A stretch of 64,000 nucleotides of DNA from DATAOG01 sp963798075 (GTDB lineage: Bacteria; Pseudomonadota; Alphaproteobacteria; Geminicoccales; Geminicoccaceae), in the NCBI GenBank assembly GCA_963798075.1, contig CAWCRU010000032.1:173485-237484 (forward strand), in the 5' to 3' direction. The notes beneath the pieces were generated by a model, which did no database searches, was not told where the DNA came from, and saw only the letters and a list, made by a program, of their open reading frames with translations. This document shows, piece by piece, positions 8,271 to 16,538 of this stretch. Positions within the stretch are counted from its first letter, which is position 1. Each line of letters opens with the position of its first letter. The translations under genes and the position numbers were made by a program.

Positions 8271-9874
8271 GCGGCCAGCGGCGCGGCGCGGTTGCCCTTG
8301 ATCAGGTCGGCCCCCTTCTCGCCGATCATGATCGAGGCGGCGTTGGTGTTGGAGCTGATCAGCCGCGGCATGATCGAGGAATCGATGACCCGCAGCCCCT
8401 CGATGCCGCGCACCCGAAGCTCGGGATCGACCACGGCCAGCGCATCGGTTCCCATCTTGCAGCTGCCGACCGGGTGGTAGTCGGTCTTGCCGAAGCGGCG
8501 CGCATAGGCCTCGAGGTCCGGGCGGCTCTTGACCTCCGGCCCCGGCAGATGCTCGCGCTTGAGGTAGCTGCGGAAGGCGGGCTGGGCCATGATCTCGCGG
8601 GCGAGCTCGAAGCCGCGCAGCGACATCTCGAAATCGTAGGGCTCGGCCCAGTAGTTGGGGTCGATCAGCGGGGCGGCCTTGGGGTCGGCGCTTTGCAGGC
8701 GGACGCTGCCGCGGCTCTTCGGGCGCAGGTGGCAGGAATTGAGCGTGCAGCCGTAGCCCTCGATCGGCGGCACGCCTGCCTCGAGGCCGGCGCCCGGCAG
8801 GAAATGGCACTGGATGTCGGGCGAGCGCTGGTCGCGGTCGACGTACCAAAACGCGCCGCCCTCGGCGAGGTTCGAGGTCACCGGGCCATTGCCGAACAGC
8901 GCGTACTGGAGGCCGGCCCAGAGCATCCGGTGCGGCCGGGTGTGGCGGTCGAGGCTGTAGGGCCCGGCGAGCTCGTTGATCACGTAGACGTCGATGTGGT
9001 CCTGGAGGTTCCTGCCGACGCCCGGCAGATCGTGCAGCGGCGCGATGCCTGCCGCTTGCAGCTCGTCCGCCGGCCCGATCCCGGAGAGCAGCAGCAGCCG
9101 CGGCGAGCCGATGGCCCCGCTCGCGACCACGACCTCCTGCTCGGCGCGCGCGGTCTCGAGGCCGCCGCCATCGCCCCGGACATACTCGACGCCGACCGCG
9201 CGGCCGCGCTCGATCAGGAGCCGGGTCGCCTGCGCGCCGGTGACGACGGTCACCTTGCCGCTTCGCATGGCCGGCCGCAGGTAGCCCACGGCCGCGCTGC
9301 AGCGCCTGGCGCTCCGCTGGGTCACCTGGTAGAGGCCGCAGCCCTCCTGGCGCTCGCCGTTGAAGTCCGGATTGTACGGCAGGCCCGCCTCCTGCGCCGC
9401 CCGCACGAACGCCTTGCTGAGCTCGTGCGGGCTGATCGGATCGGACACGCCGAGCGGCCCGCCGCTGCCGTGCCAGCGGTCGACCAGGCGCTCGTTGTCC
9501 TCGGCGCGGCGGAAATAGGGAAGAACCTCGGCGTAGGACCAGCCGGCACAGCCTTCGTCCCTTGCCCACTCGTCATAGTCCTGCGCGTGGCCGCGGGTAT
9601 AGACCATCGCGTTGATCGAGCTGCCGCCGCCCAGCACGCGTCCTTGCGGAAAGATCATCTCGCGGTTGCCGGCCTGCGCGAGCGGCGCCGTGCGCCAGCC
9701 CCAGGTGAGCGGCCCGGTGGTCATCCTGTAGAAGCCGACCGGCATATGGATGAAGCGGTCGCGATCGGGGGGGCCGGCCTCGAGGACAAGGATCCTCGCA
9801 TCGTCGAGCTCGCTCAGGCGGCGGGCGAGCACGCAGCCGGCCGAGCCGGCGCCGACGATGACGTAGTCGTACAT
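8267..9874 (-). CDS. GMC-family FAD-dependent oxidoreductase (choline dehydrogenase-like)
   Basis: 535 aa. The Rossmann FAD motif GAGSAG is at residues 8-13. GMC signature 1 (GRVLGGGSSINAMVYTRG) and signature 2 (ASGAIGSPRLLLLSGIG) are present. The C-terminal catalytic region reads YHPVGSCKMG, with the active-site His, and later SSNTNAASIMIGEKGADLI. The length and motifs match choline/alcohol dehydrogenases of the BetA-like group. No betaine genes lie nearby, so the substrate could be any alcohol (choline, PEG, aliphatic). Confidence 0.92.
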   Translation of the reverse strand: MYDYVIVGAGSAGCVLARRLSELDDARILVLEAGPPDRDRFIHMPVGFYRMTTGPLTWGWRTAPLAQAGNREMIFPQGRVLGGGSSINAMVYTRGHAQDYDEWARDEGCAGWSYAEVLPYFRRAEDNERLVDRWHGSGGPLGVSDPISPHELSKAFVRAAQEAGLPYNPDFNGERQEGCGLYQVTQRSARRCSAAVGYLRPAMRSGKVTVVTGAQATRLLIERGRAVGVEYVRGDGGGLETARAEQEVVVASGAIGSPRLLLLSGIGPADELQAAGIAPLHDLPGVGRNLQDHIDVYVINELAGPYSLDRHTRPHRMLWAGLQYALFGNGPVTSNLAEGGAFWYVDRDQRSPDIQCHFLPGAGLEAGVPPIEGYGCTLNSCHLRPKSRGSVRLQSADPKAAPLIDPNYWAEPYDFEMSLRGFELAREIMAQPAFRSYLKREHLPGPEVKSRPDLEAYARRFGKTDYHPVGSCKMGTDALAVVDPELRVRGIEGLRVIDSSIMPRLISSNTNAASIMIGEKGADLIKGNRAAPLAA

Positions 9875-9906
9875 GGGAAATCCCTCCGCGCGCCCGGACC
9901 GCCCGG

Positions 9907-10053
9907 TTATAGCGCTCCAGACGCCGGGCGACAGCTCGCAAGCGGCAGCGCGTCAGGCCGGATCCGCGGCCGGTGTTCCGGGGCCTCGCGCCGGAGGTTG
10001 AGGTGGATGATCATCGGCGCGGCGACGTAGACGCTGGAACAGGTGCCGACCAC
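9907..10053 (-). pseudogene. Remnant of SecF C-terminus
   Basis: Directly behind the EamA stop at 10073, the minus strand reads VVGTCSSVYVAAPMIIHLNL and ends at TAA 9907. The block VVGT-x-SS-(I/V)-(F/Y)-VAAP is the last transmembrane helix and tail of the SecF protein-translocase subunit in alphaproteobacteria. Nothing else of SecF, and no SecD or YajC, is present upstream. It is therefore a 3' fragment left by a deletion, an insertion of the EamA gene, or an assembly join. It has no start codon of its own. Confidence 0.55.
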
Positions 10054-10072
10054 GCATCGGTCCGCGGGGGCG

Positions 10073-10972
10073 TCAAGCGGAAGGATGGGGAGCGGGATGC
10101 CGCGGGCGCCGCTCGGCCAGGGCTTCGACGGCGCCGGCGGCGAGGACCAGGATACAGCCGGAGGCTTCGCGGACGCCGAACGGCTCGCCCGCGAGCAGCG
10201 CCGCCGAGACCGCGGTGACCGCGACCTCGAGCAGCAGCAGCAGGGCCACCCGCCCGGGCTCGAGATAGCGGGCGGCCCAGAGCAGCAGCCAGGTGCAGGG
10301 CAGCAGCCAGACGAGTGCCGCGAGCGCGACCAGGGCGAATACGCCCGGCCCGATCGATCCCGATGCCGGCGCCGGCAGCAGGGTCATGAGCAGGAGGGAC
10401 AGGAGCGCGGCGGCGGCGGAGGACACGAGGGTCTGCTCGAGGCCCTCGATCGCCTGGCCCTTGCGCACCAGCGTCATCGACAGCGCGAACAGGAGGCCGG
10501 CCGCGAGCCCGAGCCAATCGCCGGCCGAGCGCGGCAGGGGGACGCCGGCCCCGAAACCGAGCAGCACCAACGCACCCGCGAGCCCGAGCAGGACCGAGAG
10601 CAGGCGGAGCGCGCTGACCCGCTCGCCGAGCAGTGCCACCGCCAGCACGGTCGCCCAGATCGGCGCGAGGTAGAAGAGCAGGGTCACGCGCACGACCTCG
10701 CCCAGGATCAGGGCGATGTTGGAGGCGACGAGCGCCGCGCCGAACAGGCCGCCGGCGCCGAGCAGCAAAAGGCCGCCCGCGGCGAGCCGGCGGCGCCGCC
10801 GCCAGAGCCAGGGCAGGAGGGCCAAGCTCATCGTGCCATAGAGGGCGGCGTTGAGCGCAGGTCCGCTCAGCCCCGCCGCGGCCAGCGCGCGCAGCGGCAG
10901 CCACCAGAGGCCCCAGAGCGCGGCCGAGAGGGCGACCGCGCCGGCGGGCAGGAGGGGCGAGCGCGCCGCCAT
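10073..10972 (-). CDS. EamA-family (DMT superfamily) transporter
   Basis: 299 aa, ten predicted transmembrane helices in two EamA repeats: ALSAALWGLWWLPLRAL at the first helix, and the second repeat from about residue 150 (DWLGLAAGLLFALSMTLVRKGQ). The Arg-rich cytoplasmic loop WRRRRRLAAGG follows helix 2. A typical end, VAVTAVSAALLAGEPFGVREASGCILVLAAG, is present. It is probably an inner-membrane metabolite exporter, with the substrate unknown. The stop directly abuts a SecF tail remnant. Confidence 0.88.
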   Translation of the reverse strand: MAARSPLLPAGAVALSAALWGLWWLPLRALAAAGLSGPALNAALYGTMSLALLPWLWRRRRRLAAGGLLLLGAGGLFGAALVASNIALILGEVVRVTLLFYLAPIWATVLAVALLGERVSALRLLSVLLGLAGALVLLGFGAGVPLPRSAGDWLGLAAGLLFALSMTLVRKGQAIEGLEQTLVSSAAAALLSLLLMTLLPAPASGSIGPGVFALVALAALVWLLPCTWLLLWAARYLEPGRVALLLLLEVAVTAVSAALLAGEPFGVREASGCILVLAAGAVEALAERRPRHPAPHPSA

Positions 10973-11011
10973 CGGGCCTGGCTCAGAAAGGAGCTCGGAT
11001 GCCGCGACGGC

Positions 11012-11410
11012 TCAACCCGGCCCTGCGTCGCGCCCGGGCCCGGCCAGATGCAGCCAGGGCAGCTGCTCCTCGACGAAGGCGTTGCTGGTCGGGGGGAAGT
11101 CCTCGGGGCGCTCGAGCGTGCCGACCAGGACGTGGACCTCGCCCGGCCAGCGGGCACCCTCGTAGGTGAGCGGCGTACCGCAGCGGCCGCAGAAGCTCCG
11201 CGTCACGCCCGGCGACGAGTGAAAGCGGACGGGAGTGCCGGCCAGGTAGGAAAAACGGTCGGCGGCGTAGCCCGCGAAGGTCGCCATCGGCGCCCCGGTC
11301 GCCCGCCGGCAGCTGGCGCAGTGGCAGTTGGCGATCCACTTCGGCGCGCCCACGGCGCGATAGCGCACAGCCCCACAAAGGCAATGGCCGGTGTGTTCAG
11401 GCTCAGTCAT
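11012..11410 (-). CDS. GFA (CENP-V/GFA) zinc-binding domain protein
   Basis: 132 aa. It has the zinc-binding pattern of the GFA family: CLCGAVRY, CHCASCRR and FCGRCGTPL, with the late VLVGTLERPEDFPPTSN segment. The family was named for glutathione-dependent formaldehyde-activating enzyme, but most members have no proven catalysis. A second, more diverged GFA protein is encoded at 22501. It lies 40 bp upstream of, and co-directional with, the EamA gene. Confidence 0.88.
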   Translation of the reverse strand: MTEPEHTGHCLCGAVRYRAVGAPKWIANCHCASCRRATGAPMATFAGYAADRFSYLAGTPVRFHSSPGVTRSFCGRCGTPLTYEGARWPGEVHVLVGTLERPEDFPPTSNAFVEEQLPWLHLAGPGRDAGPG

Positions 11411-11431
11411 GACGCCCGCCAGCTCACCCCT

Positions 11432-11686
11432 CTAGAAGCAATAGCTGCGGATCGTCTCGAACGCGATCAGAAAGCCCCACTTCGCCCAGAGCACGAGGCC
11501 GAACGCGAGGCCCGCGCCGATCACCAGCGGCGGCAGCCAGCCGAGCAGGCCCACCCGGCCGCGCGCCGGCGCCGGCTCGGAAGCTGCCGCCGCGCGCGGT
11601 GCTGCGACCCTCAAGGCTGGCTCCCCAAAGTCATCGTCAGGCTCTAAGATCACGCCGCGCCCGGCCGTTGGCAAGGGCGGGCCCAC
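11432..11686 (-). CDS. Small single-pass membrane protein
   Basis: 84 aa or shorter. One C-terminal transmembrane helix (LPPLVIGAGLAFGLVLWAKW) is followed by GFLIAFETIRSYCF. The Arg/Ala-rich N-terminus is probably cytoplasmic. The first ATG is at 11686, but a GTG at 11653 (VILEPDDDF...) would leave more room for the divergent gene at 11713 and may be the true start. Function is unknown. The well-formed, strongly amphiphilic C-terminus suggests it is real rather than a shadow frame. Confidence 0.5.
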   Translation of the reverse strand: MGPPLPTAGRGVILEPDDDFGEPALRVAAPRAAAASEPAPARGRVGLLGWLPPLVIGAGLAFGLVLWAKWGFLIAFETIRSYCF

Positions 11687-11712
11687 ACAGCAATCTGGAA
11701 GAGGGAGTCGCC

Positions 11713-11988
11713 ATGCGCAAGTACGTCATCGAGCGCGAGCTGCCGGCCGTCGGCAAGCTCGAGGGCGAGCAGCTCAAGGGCGCCGCCGCAAAGTCGAACG
11801 CGGCGCTCGCCGAGATTGGCCCGACCGACATCCAGTGGGTCGAATCCTACGTCGCCGCCGACAAGACCTTTTGCGTCTACCTCGCCAAGGACGAGGCCGC
11901 GATCAGGCGCCACGCCGAGATCAGCGGCTTTCCGGCCAGCAGGATCACCGAGATCAAGCGGGTGATCGACCCGACCACCGCCGGCTGA
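11713..11988 (+). CDS. DUF4242 (SCO4226-type) protein
   Basis: 91 aa. It begins MRKYVIERELPAVGKL and contains the conserved IQWVESYVAADKTFCVYLA, then ISGFPASRITEIKRVIDP. This is the DUF4242 ferredoxin-like fold, for which an actinobacterial member (SCO4226) is a nickel-binding protein. The GAGGGAG upstream of 11713 supports this start over the in-frame codon at 11599. It is followed 25 bp later by a small membrane protein gene, probably in one transcript. Confidence 0.85.
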   Translation: MRKYVIERELPAVGKLEGEQLKGAAAKSNAALAEIGPTDIQWVESYVAADKTFCVYLAKDEAAIRRHAEISGFPASRITEIKRVIDPTTAG

Positions 11989-12013
11989 TCCCGGCCCGCC
12001 GGGGCCCGCCGCC

Positions 12014-12229
12014 ATGAGCCTGACCACGACCCTGGTCCTGATGCTCCTGGCGGTGGGCGCGGCCGGCCTCGCCAACTGGCAGGAGCGCCGCCCGCGCGAG
12101 GTCGGCAATCCGCCGCTCATCTCCTATACCGCGGTCCAGATGATCGCGCTCGTGGTCGCACTGCTGATGGCGGCGCACGTGGTGAGCCTCCTGACCGGCC
12201 ACCAGCTGGTCAGCCGGTTTCTCCATTGA
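12014..12229 (+). CDS. Small membrane protein of unknown function
   Basis: 71 aa with two hydrophobic helices (about residues 5-19 and 40-62) separated by a charged loop NWQERRPREVGNPPLISY. The arrangement resembles small two-TM proteins common in alphaproteobacteria. No enzymatic motif is seen. The spacing from the DUF4242 gene (25 bp, GC-rich with GGGG-CC) supports co-transcription. Confidence 0.55.
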   Translation: MSLTTTLVLMLLAVGAAGLANWQERRPREVGNPPLISYTAVQMIALVVALLMAAHVVSLLTGHQLVSRFLH

Positions 12230-12292
12230 GGCACCGCAAGAAGCGGGTGGCCGGCGGCGCGCGAGCGGGCCAGCCTCCGGGCTTCCCCTGCG

Positions 12293-13254
12293 ATGAGACT
12301 GGTCATGAGCCCTTCGAACCCGCGCGCGATGGGACCGCTGCGAATGGCTGCTCCTGGTGACGCTGTCGGTCCTCTGGGGCGGCTCGTTCTTTTTCGCCAA
12401 GGTCGCGTGGCCGAGCTGCCGCCGTTCACGGTCGTGCTCGCAAGGGTGGCCCTCGCGGCGCTGGCGCTGCTCCTGATCGTGCTCGCAAGCGGCCAGCAGC
12501 TGCCACGCGCGCCCCGCCTCTGGGGCGCGTTCCTCATCATGGGCGCGCTCAACAATCTGATCCCCTTCAGCCTGATCGCCTGGGGCCAGACCGAGATCGC
12601 AAGCGGCCTCGCCTCGATCCTGAACGCGACGACGCCGCTCTTCGCGGTCGTGCTCGCCCCCGCCCTGACCCCGGACGAGCAGCTGACCCCGGGCAGGCTC
12701 CTGGGCGTGCTCGCGGCCTGGCGGGCGTCGCCCTGATGGTCGGCCCGGGCGCGCCCGCCCGTCTCCACGGACAGGTCCTGGCCGAGCTTGCGATCCTGGG
12801 AGCGGCACTCTCCTATGCGCTCGCCGGGATCTACGGCCGGCGCTTCCATGCGACGCCGCCGCTCGTGACAGCACTCGGCCAGGTCTGCGCCTCGACGCTG
12901 ATGATGCTGCCCTTGGCACTCCTCATCGATCGCCCCTGGAGCCTGCCGGCGCCGGGGCTCGCGACCCTGGGGGCGCTCGCCGGCAGCGCGCTGCTCAGCA
13001 CGGCGCTCGCCTATGTGATCTATTTCCGGATCCTCGCCACGGCCGGCGCCACCAACCTGATGCTGGTGACCTTCCTGATCCCGGTCAGCGCGCTGATCCT
13101 CGGGACCACCGTCCTGGGCGAGCTCCTGACCGCGGGCCAGCTCGCCGGCATGGCGCTGATCGGGCTCGGCCTCGCCGCGATCGACGGCCGCCTGCCCGCC
13201 TGGTTCGCGGGCCGCTGGCGCCACCCGGAGGGCGCGCTTCAGCTGCGGCCGTAG
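12293..13254 (+). pseudogene. EamA-family transporter, three frameshifts
   Basis: DMT-superfamily permease recovered only after joining frames. Removing one base near 12341 restores EWLLLVTLSVLWGGSFFFAKVA. Adding a base near 12405 restores VAELPPFTVVLARV. Adding one near 12714 restores LAGLAGVALMVGPGA. The repaired product is ~320 aa with both EamA repeats (LNATTPLFAVVLA; ALSYALAGIYGRRF; LSTALAYVIYFRIL). All three indels fall in G/C-rich spots, so the gene is probably whole in the organism. It converges with manC and overlaps its stop by 16 bp. Substrate unknown. Confidence 0.8.
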
Positions 13255-14678
13255 ACGTCCTCGTAGCGGATGATGTCGTCTTCGCCCAGGTAGTCGCCGC
13301 ACTGGACCTCGATCAGGTGCATCGGCACCGTGCCAGGGTTCTCCATCCGGTGCCTGGCACCGAGCGGGATGTGGACGCTCTGGTTCGGCTCGAGCAGCAG
13401 GACCTCGGCATCGACCGTGACCTTGGCGGTGCCGGCGACCACGACCCAATGCTCGGCGCGGTGCTTGTGGCTCTGGAGGCTGAGCCGGCCGCCGGGGGCG
13501 ACGATGATCTCCTTGACCTTGAAGGCGGGGCCCTCGTGCAGCACCTGGAAGCTGCCCCAGGGGCGCTGCTCCTTGGCGTGGGCGTCGCCCTCGGGGCGGC
13601 CGGCGGCGCGCAGCATGGTGACCAGATGGCGGACCGCGTCGCTGCGGCTGCGATCGGCGACCAGAACCGCGTCGTCGGTCTCGATCACCGCAAGACCCCG
13701 GACGCCCGAGCAGGCGACCAGCCGGCTCTCGGCGTGGACCAGGCAGTCCTCGCTGCCATCGAGCAGGACGTCGCCCTGGACCGCGTTGCCGGCCTCGTCC
13801 TTGGGCAGCTGCTCCCAGAGCGCCTGCCAGGAGCCGAGGTCGGACCAGCCGGGATCGCAGGGCACGACCGCGATCCGGTCGCTGTGCTCCATGACCGCCT
13901 TGTCGATCGGCTGCGCCGGCACGGCCTCGTACAGCTCGAGCGGAACCTCGAAGGCGCCGCCCGGGACCTCCTTCAGCGCCTCGAAGGCGCGGCCGACGGC
14001 GGCCAGGATCGAGGGCGCATGGATGCCGAGCTCAGCCAGGATGCGATCGGCCCGGAACAGGAACATGCCGCTGTTCCAGAGATGGCCGCCCGCGGCCAGC
14101 ATCGCCTCGGCGACCGCCCGCTCGGGCTTCTCGACGAAGCGCCCGACCCTGAGCACGCCCGGTGCAGACGGCATCGGCGCGCCGGTCTGGATGTAGCCGT
14201 AGCCGGTCTCGGGGCGGGTGGCCGTGATGCCGAAGGTCACGAGCTCGCCCGCCGCGGCCGGCGGCAAGGCCGCATCGAGCGCGGCATAGAGCGCGTCCGG
14301 GGCCTGCATCAGATGGTCCGAGGGGCAGATCCAGAGCAGCGCATCGCCGCCGAGGCGCTGCCGGACGGAGAGGGCGGCCAGCGCGATCGCGGCCGCGGTG
14401 TTGCGTCCGACCGGCTCGAGCAGCCGGTTGTGGGCGAGCGCCGGATCGATCTGCTCGAGCGCGCGCCGGACCAGGAAGTCCTGGGCCTTGGCGCCGACCG
14501 TGACCACGTGCTCGGGCAGCGCCCGGGCGAGCAGGCGGCGCGCGGTCTGCTCGAGCAGCGAGGGCGCGGCGGTCAGCCTCGCCAGCTGCTTGGGCAGGGT
14601 GTCGCGGCTGACGGGCCAAAGGCGGGTGCCGGAGCCGCCGGCCAGAATCACGGGCACGAGCGTGGACATTGGCGGCAA
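13239..14678 (-). CDS. manC: Mannose-1-phosphate guanylyltransferase / mannose-6-phosphate isomerase
   Basis: 479 aa bifunctional type-II enzyme. The N-terminal nucleotidyltransferase has GGSGTRLWPVSRDTLPKQ and later RFVEKPE. The linker carries WSDLGSW. The C-terminal cupin isomerase has RPWGSFQVLHEG, QSHKHRAEHWVVV and a metal-binding HRMENPG. It makes GDP-mannose from mannose-6-phosphate via mannose-1-phosphate for polysaccharide or LPS synthesis in the cytoplasm. The start could be 14678 or the internal Met at 14669. It stands alone, with no glycan cluster next to it. Confidence 0.92.
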   Translation of the reverse strand: MPPMSTLVPVILAGGSGTRLWPVSRDTLPKQLARLTAAPSLLEQTARRLLARALPEHVVTVGAKAQDFLVRRALEQIDPALAHNRLLEPVGRNTAAAIALAALSVRQRLGGDALLWICPSDHLMQAPDALYAALDAALPPAAAGELVTFGITATRPETGYGYIQTGAPMPSAPGVLRVGRFVEKPERAVAEAMLAAGGHLWNSGMFLFRADRILAELGIHAPSILAAVGRAFEALKEVPGGAFEVPLELYEAVPAQPIDKAVMEHSDRIAVVPCDPGWSDLGSWQALWEQLPKDEAGNAVQGDVLLDGSEDCLVHAESRLVACSGVRGLAVIETDDAVLVADRSRSDAVRHLVTMLRAAGRPEGDAHAKEQRPWGSFQVLHEGPAFKVKEIIVAPGGRLSLQSHKHRAEHWVVVAGTAKVTVDAEVLLLEPNQSVHIPLGARHRMENPGTVPMHLIEVQCGDYLGEDDIIRYEDVYGRS

Positions 14679-14963
14679 CCGCTCCTTCGAGTTGCACGAA
14701 TCGCAATCCGTCGAGGCTAGCCGGGCAAGACGACCCGGTCCAGCTTCGCGCGCCTGCGGGGCGCGTCCCGACGCTGCCGACGGGATGGGTCAAAAGAGAT
14801 AGCCCGGCCGGGTTGCCAAATGGTGATCGAGGCCGAGGCGCGCCGCCGGTTGCCGGACGCGGCGGGCTGGTCAAGGCCGCGCCCGGCCTCTAGATCATCC
14901 TTCGAGCACGCAGCGCCTGATCGCCGCCGCCCTCGCGGGCCGCCGGCACCGGAGATCTCGACC

Positions 14964-15422
14964 ATGGGTCTGCTCGAGCAAATCAAGAGCCTCCTGGAGC
15001 CGGAGGCGGCGGTCGCGCGCCCGGCCCAGGACGAGCTCCATCTCGCGGCCGCGGCTCTGCTGGTCGAGGCCGCGCGCATGGACGACGAGTTCGATGCGAC
15101 CGAGCGCGCCCGGATCGAGGCGCTGCTCGCGCAACGCTTCCGCCTCGACGAGGGCGAGGCGCGCGACCTTCTGGGGCTGGCTGAGCGGACCGCCGCCGAG
15201 AGCGTCGAATGGCAGGGCTTCACGCGAGTGATCAAGGACCGCCTCGCGCCCGCAGAGAGGATCGAGGTGATCGAGATGCTCTGGGAGGTCGTCTACGCCG
15301 ACGGCCACCTGCACGACTACGAGGCGAGCCTCCTGCGCCGGATCACGGGCCTGCTCTACGTCAGCGACTACGAGAGCGGCGAGGCCCGCAAGCGGGTGCT
15401 GGCCCGCCTCGGTCTCGGCTGA
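14964..15422 (+). CDS. TerB-family (tellurite resistance-like) protein
   Basis: 152 aa, all-helical. It matches the TerB/DUF533-type fold: LHLAAAALLVEAARMDDEFDATERARIEALL with the acidic metal-binding-type loop DDEFDATE, and later EMLWEVVYADGHLHDYEASLLRRITGLLYVSD. The two acidic loops repeat the same helix-loop-helix. The start at 14964 is preferred because upstream in-frame sequence is low-complexity. Role unknown. The family is linked to stress and membrane-associated complexes. Confidence 0.8.
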   Translation: MGLLEQIKSLLEPEAAVARPAQDELHLAAAALLVEAARMDDEFDATERARIEALLAQRFRLDEGEARDLLGLAERTAAESVEWQGFTRVIKDRLAPAERIEVIEMLWEVVYADGHLHDYEASLLRRITGLLYVSDYESGEARKRVLARLGLG

Positions 15423-15437
15423 GGGCCGGAGCCCCTT

Positions 15438-15719
15438 TCAGCCGACCTTGACGTCCTCCCAGAAGCCGAACCGGCCGGCGACCCGCTGCATGCGGGGGAG
15501 CGGGTCCTCGTAGGACCAGGCGGCGCGCGCGTGGCGCCTGCCGTCGACCACCACGTCATAGAACTGAACGCTGTGCGGGCATTCGAGATCATCCGCCGTG
15601 CGCGGCGTCCTCTCGAGCCACTCCATGCGCACCGCCGAGCTCGGAAAATACTGATAGCCCGCGGCCTCGACGATGTCCTCGCTCTCGGCGACCACGTGCC
15701 CCTCAACGACGGCCTTCAT
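15438..15719 (-). CDS. DUF427 domain protein
   Basis: 93 aa. It shows VVEGHVVAESEDIVEAAGYQYFP, then the DDLECPHSVQFYDVVVDG core and AWSYEDPLPRMQRVAGRFGFW. This is the complete beta-tent DUF427 fold with the conserved Trp-Ser-Tyr and final F-W. The start at 15719 is chosen because the upstream frame reads into the toxin-antitoxin promoter region. Function of the family is unknown. Confidence 0.85.
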   Translation of the reverse strand: MKAVVEGHVVAESEDIVEAAGYQYFPSSAVRMEWLERTPRTADDLECPHSVQFYDVVVDGRRHARAAWSYEDPLPRMQRVAGRFGFWEDVKVG

Positions 15720-15804
15720 GTCCGGATCCTCCACGAACCGTTGGTTCCAAGAGAGATGACGCTCAAGCGACGCGGGGCAAGAGTTCGGCGGTGATGCCCC
15801 TGCC

Positions 15805-15832
15805 TTGACATCCTGATTTGCCATTGGCAAAT
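15805..15832 (+). promoter_or_regulatory. Toxin-antitoxin promoter with palindromic operator
   Basis: A perfect consensus -35 hexamer TTGACA (15805-15810) lies 5 bp ahead of ATTTGCCATTGGCAAAT (15816-15832), an 8-bp perfect inverted repeat around one base. The palindrome covers the expected spacer and -10 region and ends 7 bp before the toxin start. This is the classic layout for autorepression by the antitoxin or toxin-antitoxin complex. Confidence 0.7.
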
Positions 15833-15839
15833 AGGCACA

Positions 15840-16097
15840 GTGAAGCTCGTGCTCACCCGCGCCGCGCAACGGCGTTTCGGACAGTTGAGTCCGAAGATGC
15901 GCGCCGCGCTCATCAAGCGACTGGAAGCGATCGCCGAACGGCCGTTCGCGAAGCACCTCAACGTCGAGCGGATCAGGGGCGAGCCCGATGGGTTCCGGCT
16001 GCGCCAAGGCGATTGGCGGGCGAAGTACCGGATCGACCGGGAAGCAGGCGAGATGCGCGTTTTGATCCTGGAGCCCCGAGGGAGCGTGTACCGATGA
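15840..16097 (+). CDS. RelE/ParE-superfamily toxin
   Basis: 85 aa, GTG start. It begins MKLVLTRAAQRRFGQL. The helix KMRAALIKRLEAIAERP is followed by GFRLRQGDWRAKYRIDREAGEMRVLILEPRGSVYR, matching the RelE fold (R-x-G-D-W-R-x-x-Y pattern and closing strand). It is probably an mRNA interferase or gyrase poison, and sequence alone does not decide which. It precedes its antitoxin, as in higBA-type operons. Its stop overlaps the antitoxin start (ATGA). The palindrome just upstream is the likely operator. Confidence 0.88.
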   Translation: MKLVLTRAAQRRFGQLSPKMRAALIKRLEAIAERPFAKHLNVERIRGEPDGFRLRQGDWRAKYRIDREAGEMRVLILEPRGSVYR

Positions 16098-16483
16098 CCG
16101 ATCTCAAGGACATCCGCCCGCTGGCCGAGGACGGCGACACCGTGCTGCTGAGCCGGGCCGACTACGAGGCGCTGCTCCAGCAGGCCGAGGATGCCGCCGA
16201 TGCCGTGCAGATGCGCGAGGCCGAGGCGCGGGTCGCGGCCGGCGAGGACGAGTACGTGCCGATCGAGGTCACCAGGCGCCTGCTGGCCGGCGAGGCGCCG
16301 GTGCGCGTCTGGCGCGAGCACCGCAATGTCAGCGCCCGCGCCCTCGCGAATCGGGCGGGCCTGTCAGCCGCCTATCTGAGCCAGATCGAGACCGGCAAGA
16401 AGCCCGGCTCCTTCGACGCCATGGCGAAGCTCGCTCGTGCCCTTGGCGTCGATATGGAGGATCTCGAGCCATGGCGACCGTGA
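16094..16483 (+). CDS. XRE-family HTH antitoxin
   Basis: 129 aa. The N-terminal ~60 residues (DTVLLSRADYEALLQQAEDAADA) resemble Phd/YefM-like or toxin-binding segments. The C-terminal half is a clear XRE helix-turn-helix: VWREHRNVSARALANRAGLS, AYLSQIETGKKPGSFDAMAKLARALGVDMEDLEPW. It neutralises the toxin at 15840 and probably represses the operon through the palindrome at 15816-15832. The four-base overlap with the toxin gene implies coupled translation. Confidence 0.88.
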   Translation: MTDLKDIRPLAEDGDTVLLSRADYEALLQQAEDAADAVQMREAEARVAAGEDEYVPIEVTRRLLAGEAPVRVWREHRNVSARALANRAGLSAAYLSQIETGKKPGSFDAMAKLARALGVDMEDLEPWRP

Positions 16484-16538
16484 CCTCCACGCCACGCGCC
16501 GGCCGCTCCTCGGTTCTGGACCGAGTGAAGCGAACAGG

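Noticed and set aside
7380..9569. 729-codon minus-strand open frame
   Set aside because: Overlaps the GMC and GlcG genes in another frame and contains only Arg/Ala/Gly-rich sequence.
7151..10030. 959-codon plus-strand open frame
   Set aside because: Antisense to the GlcG and GMC oxidoreductase genes, with low-complexity composition and no motif.
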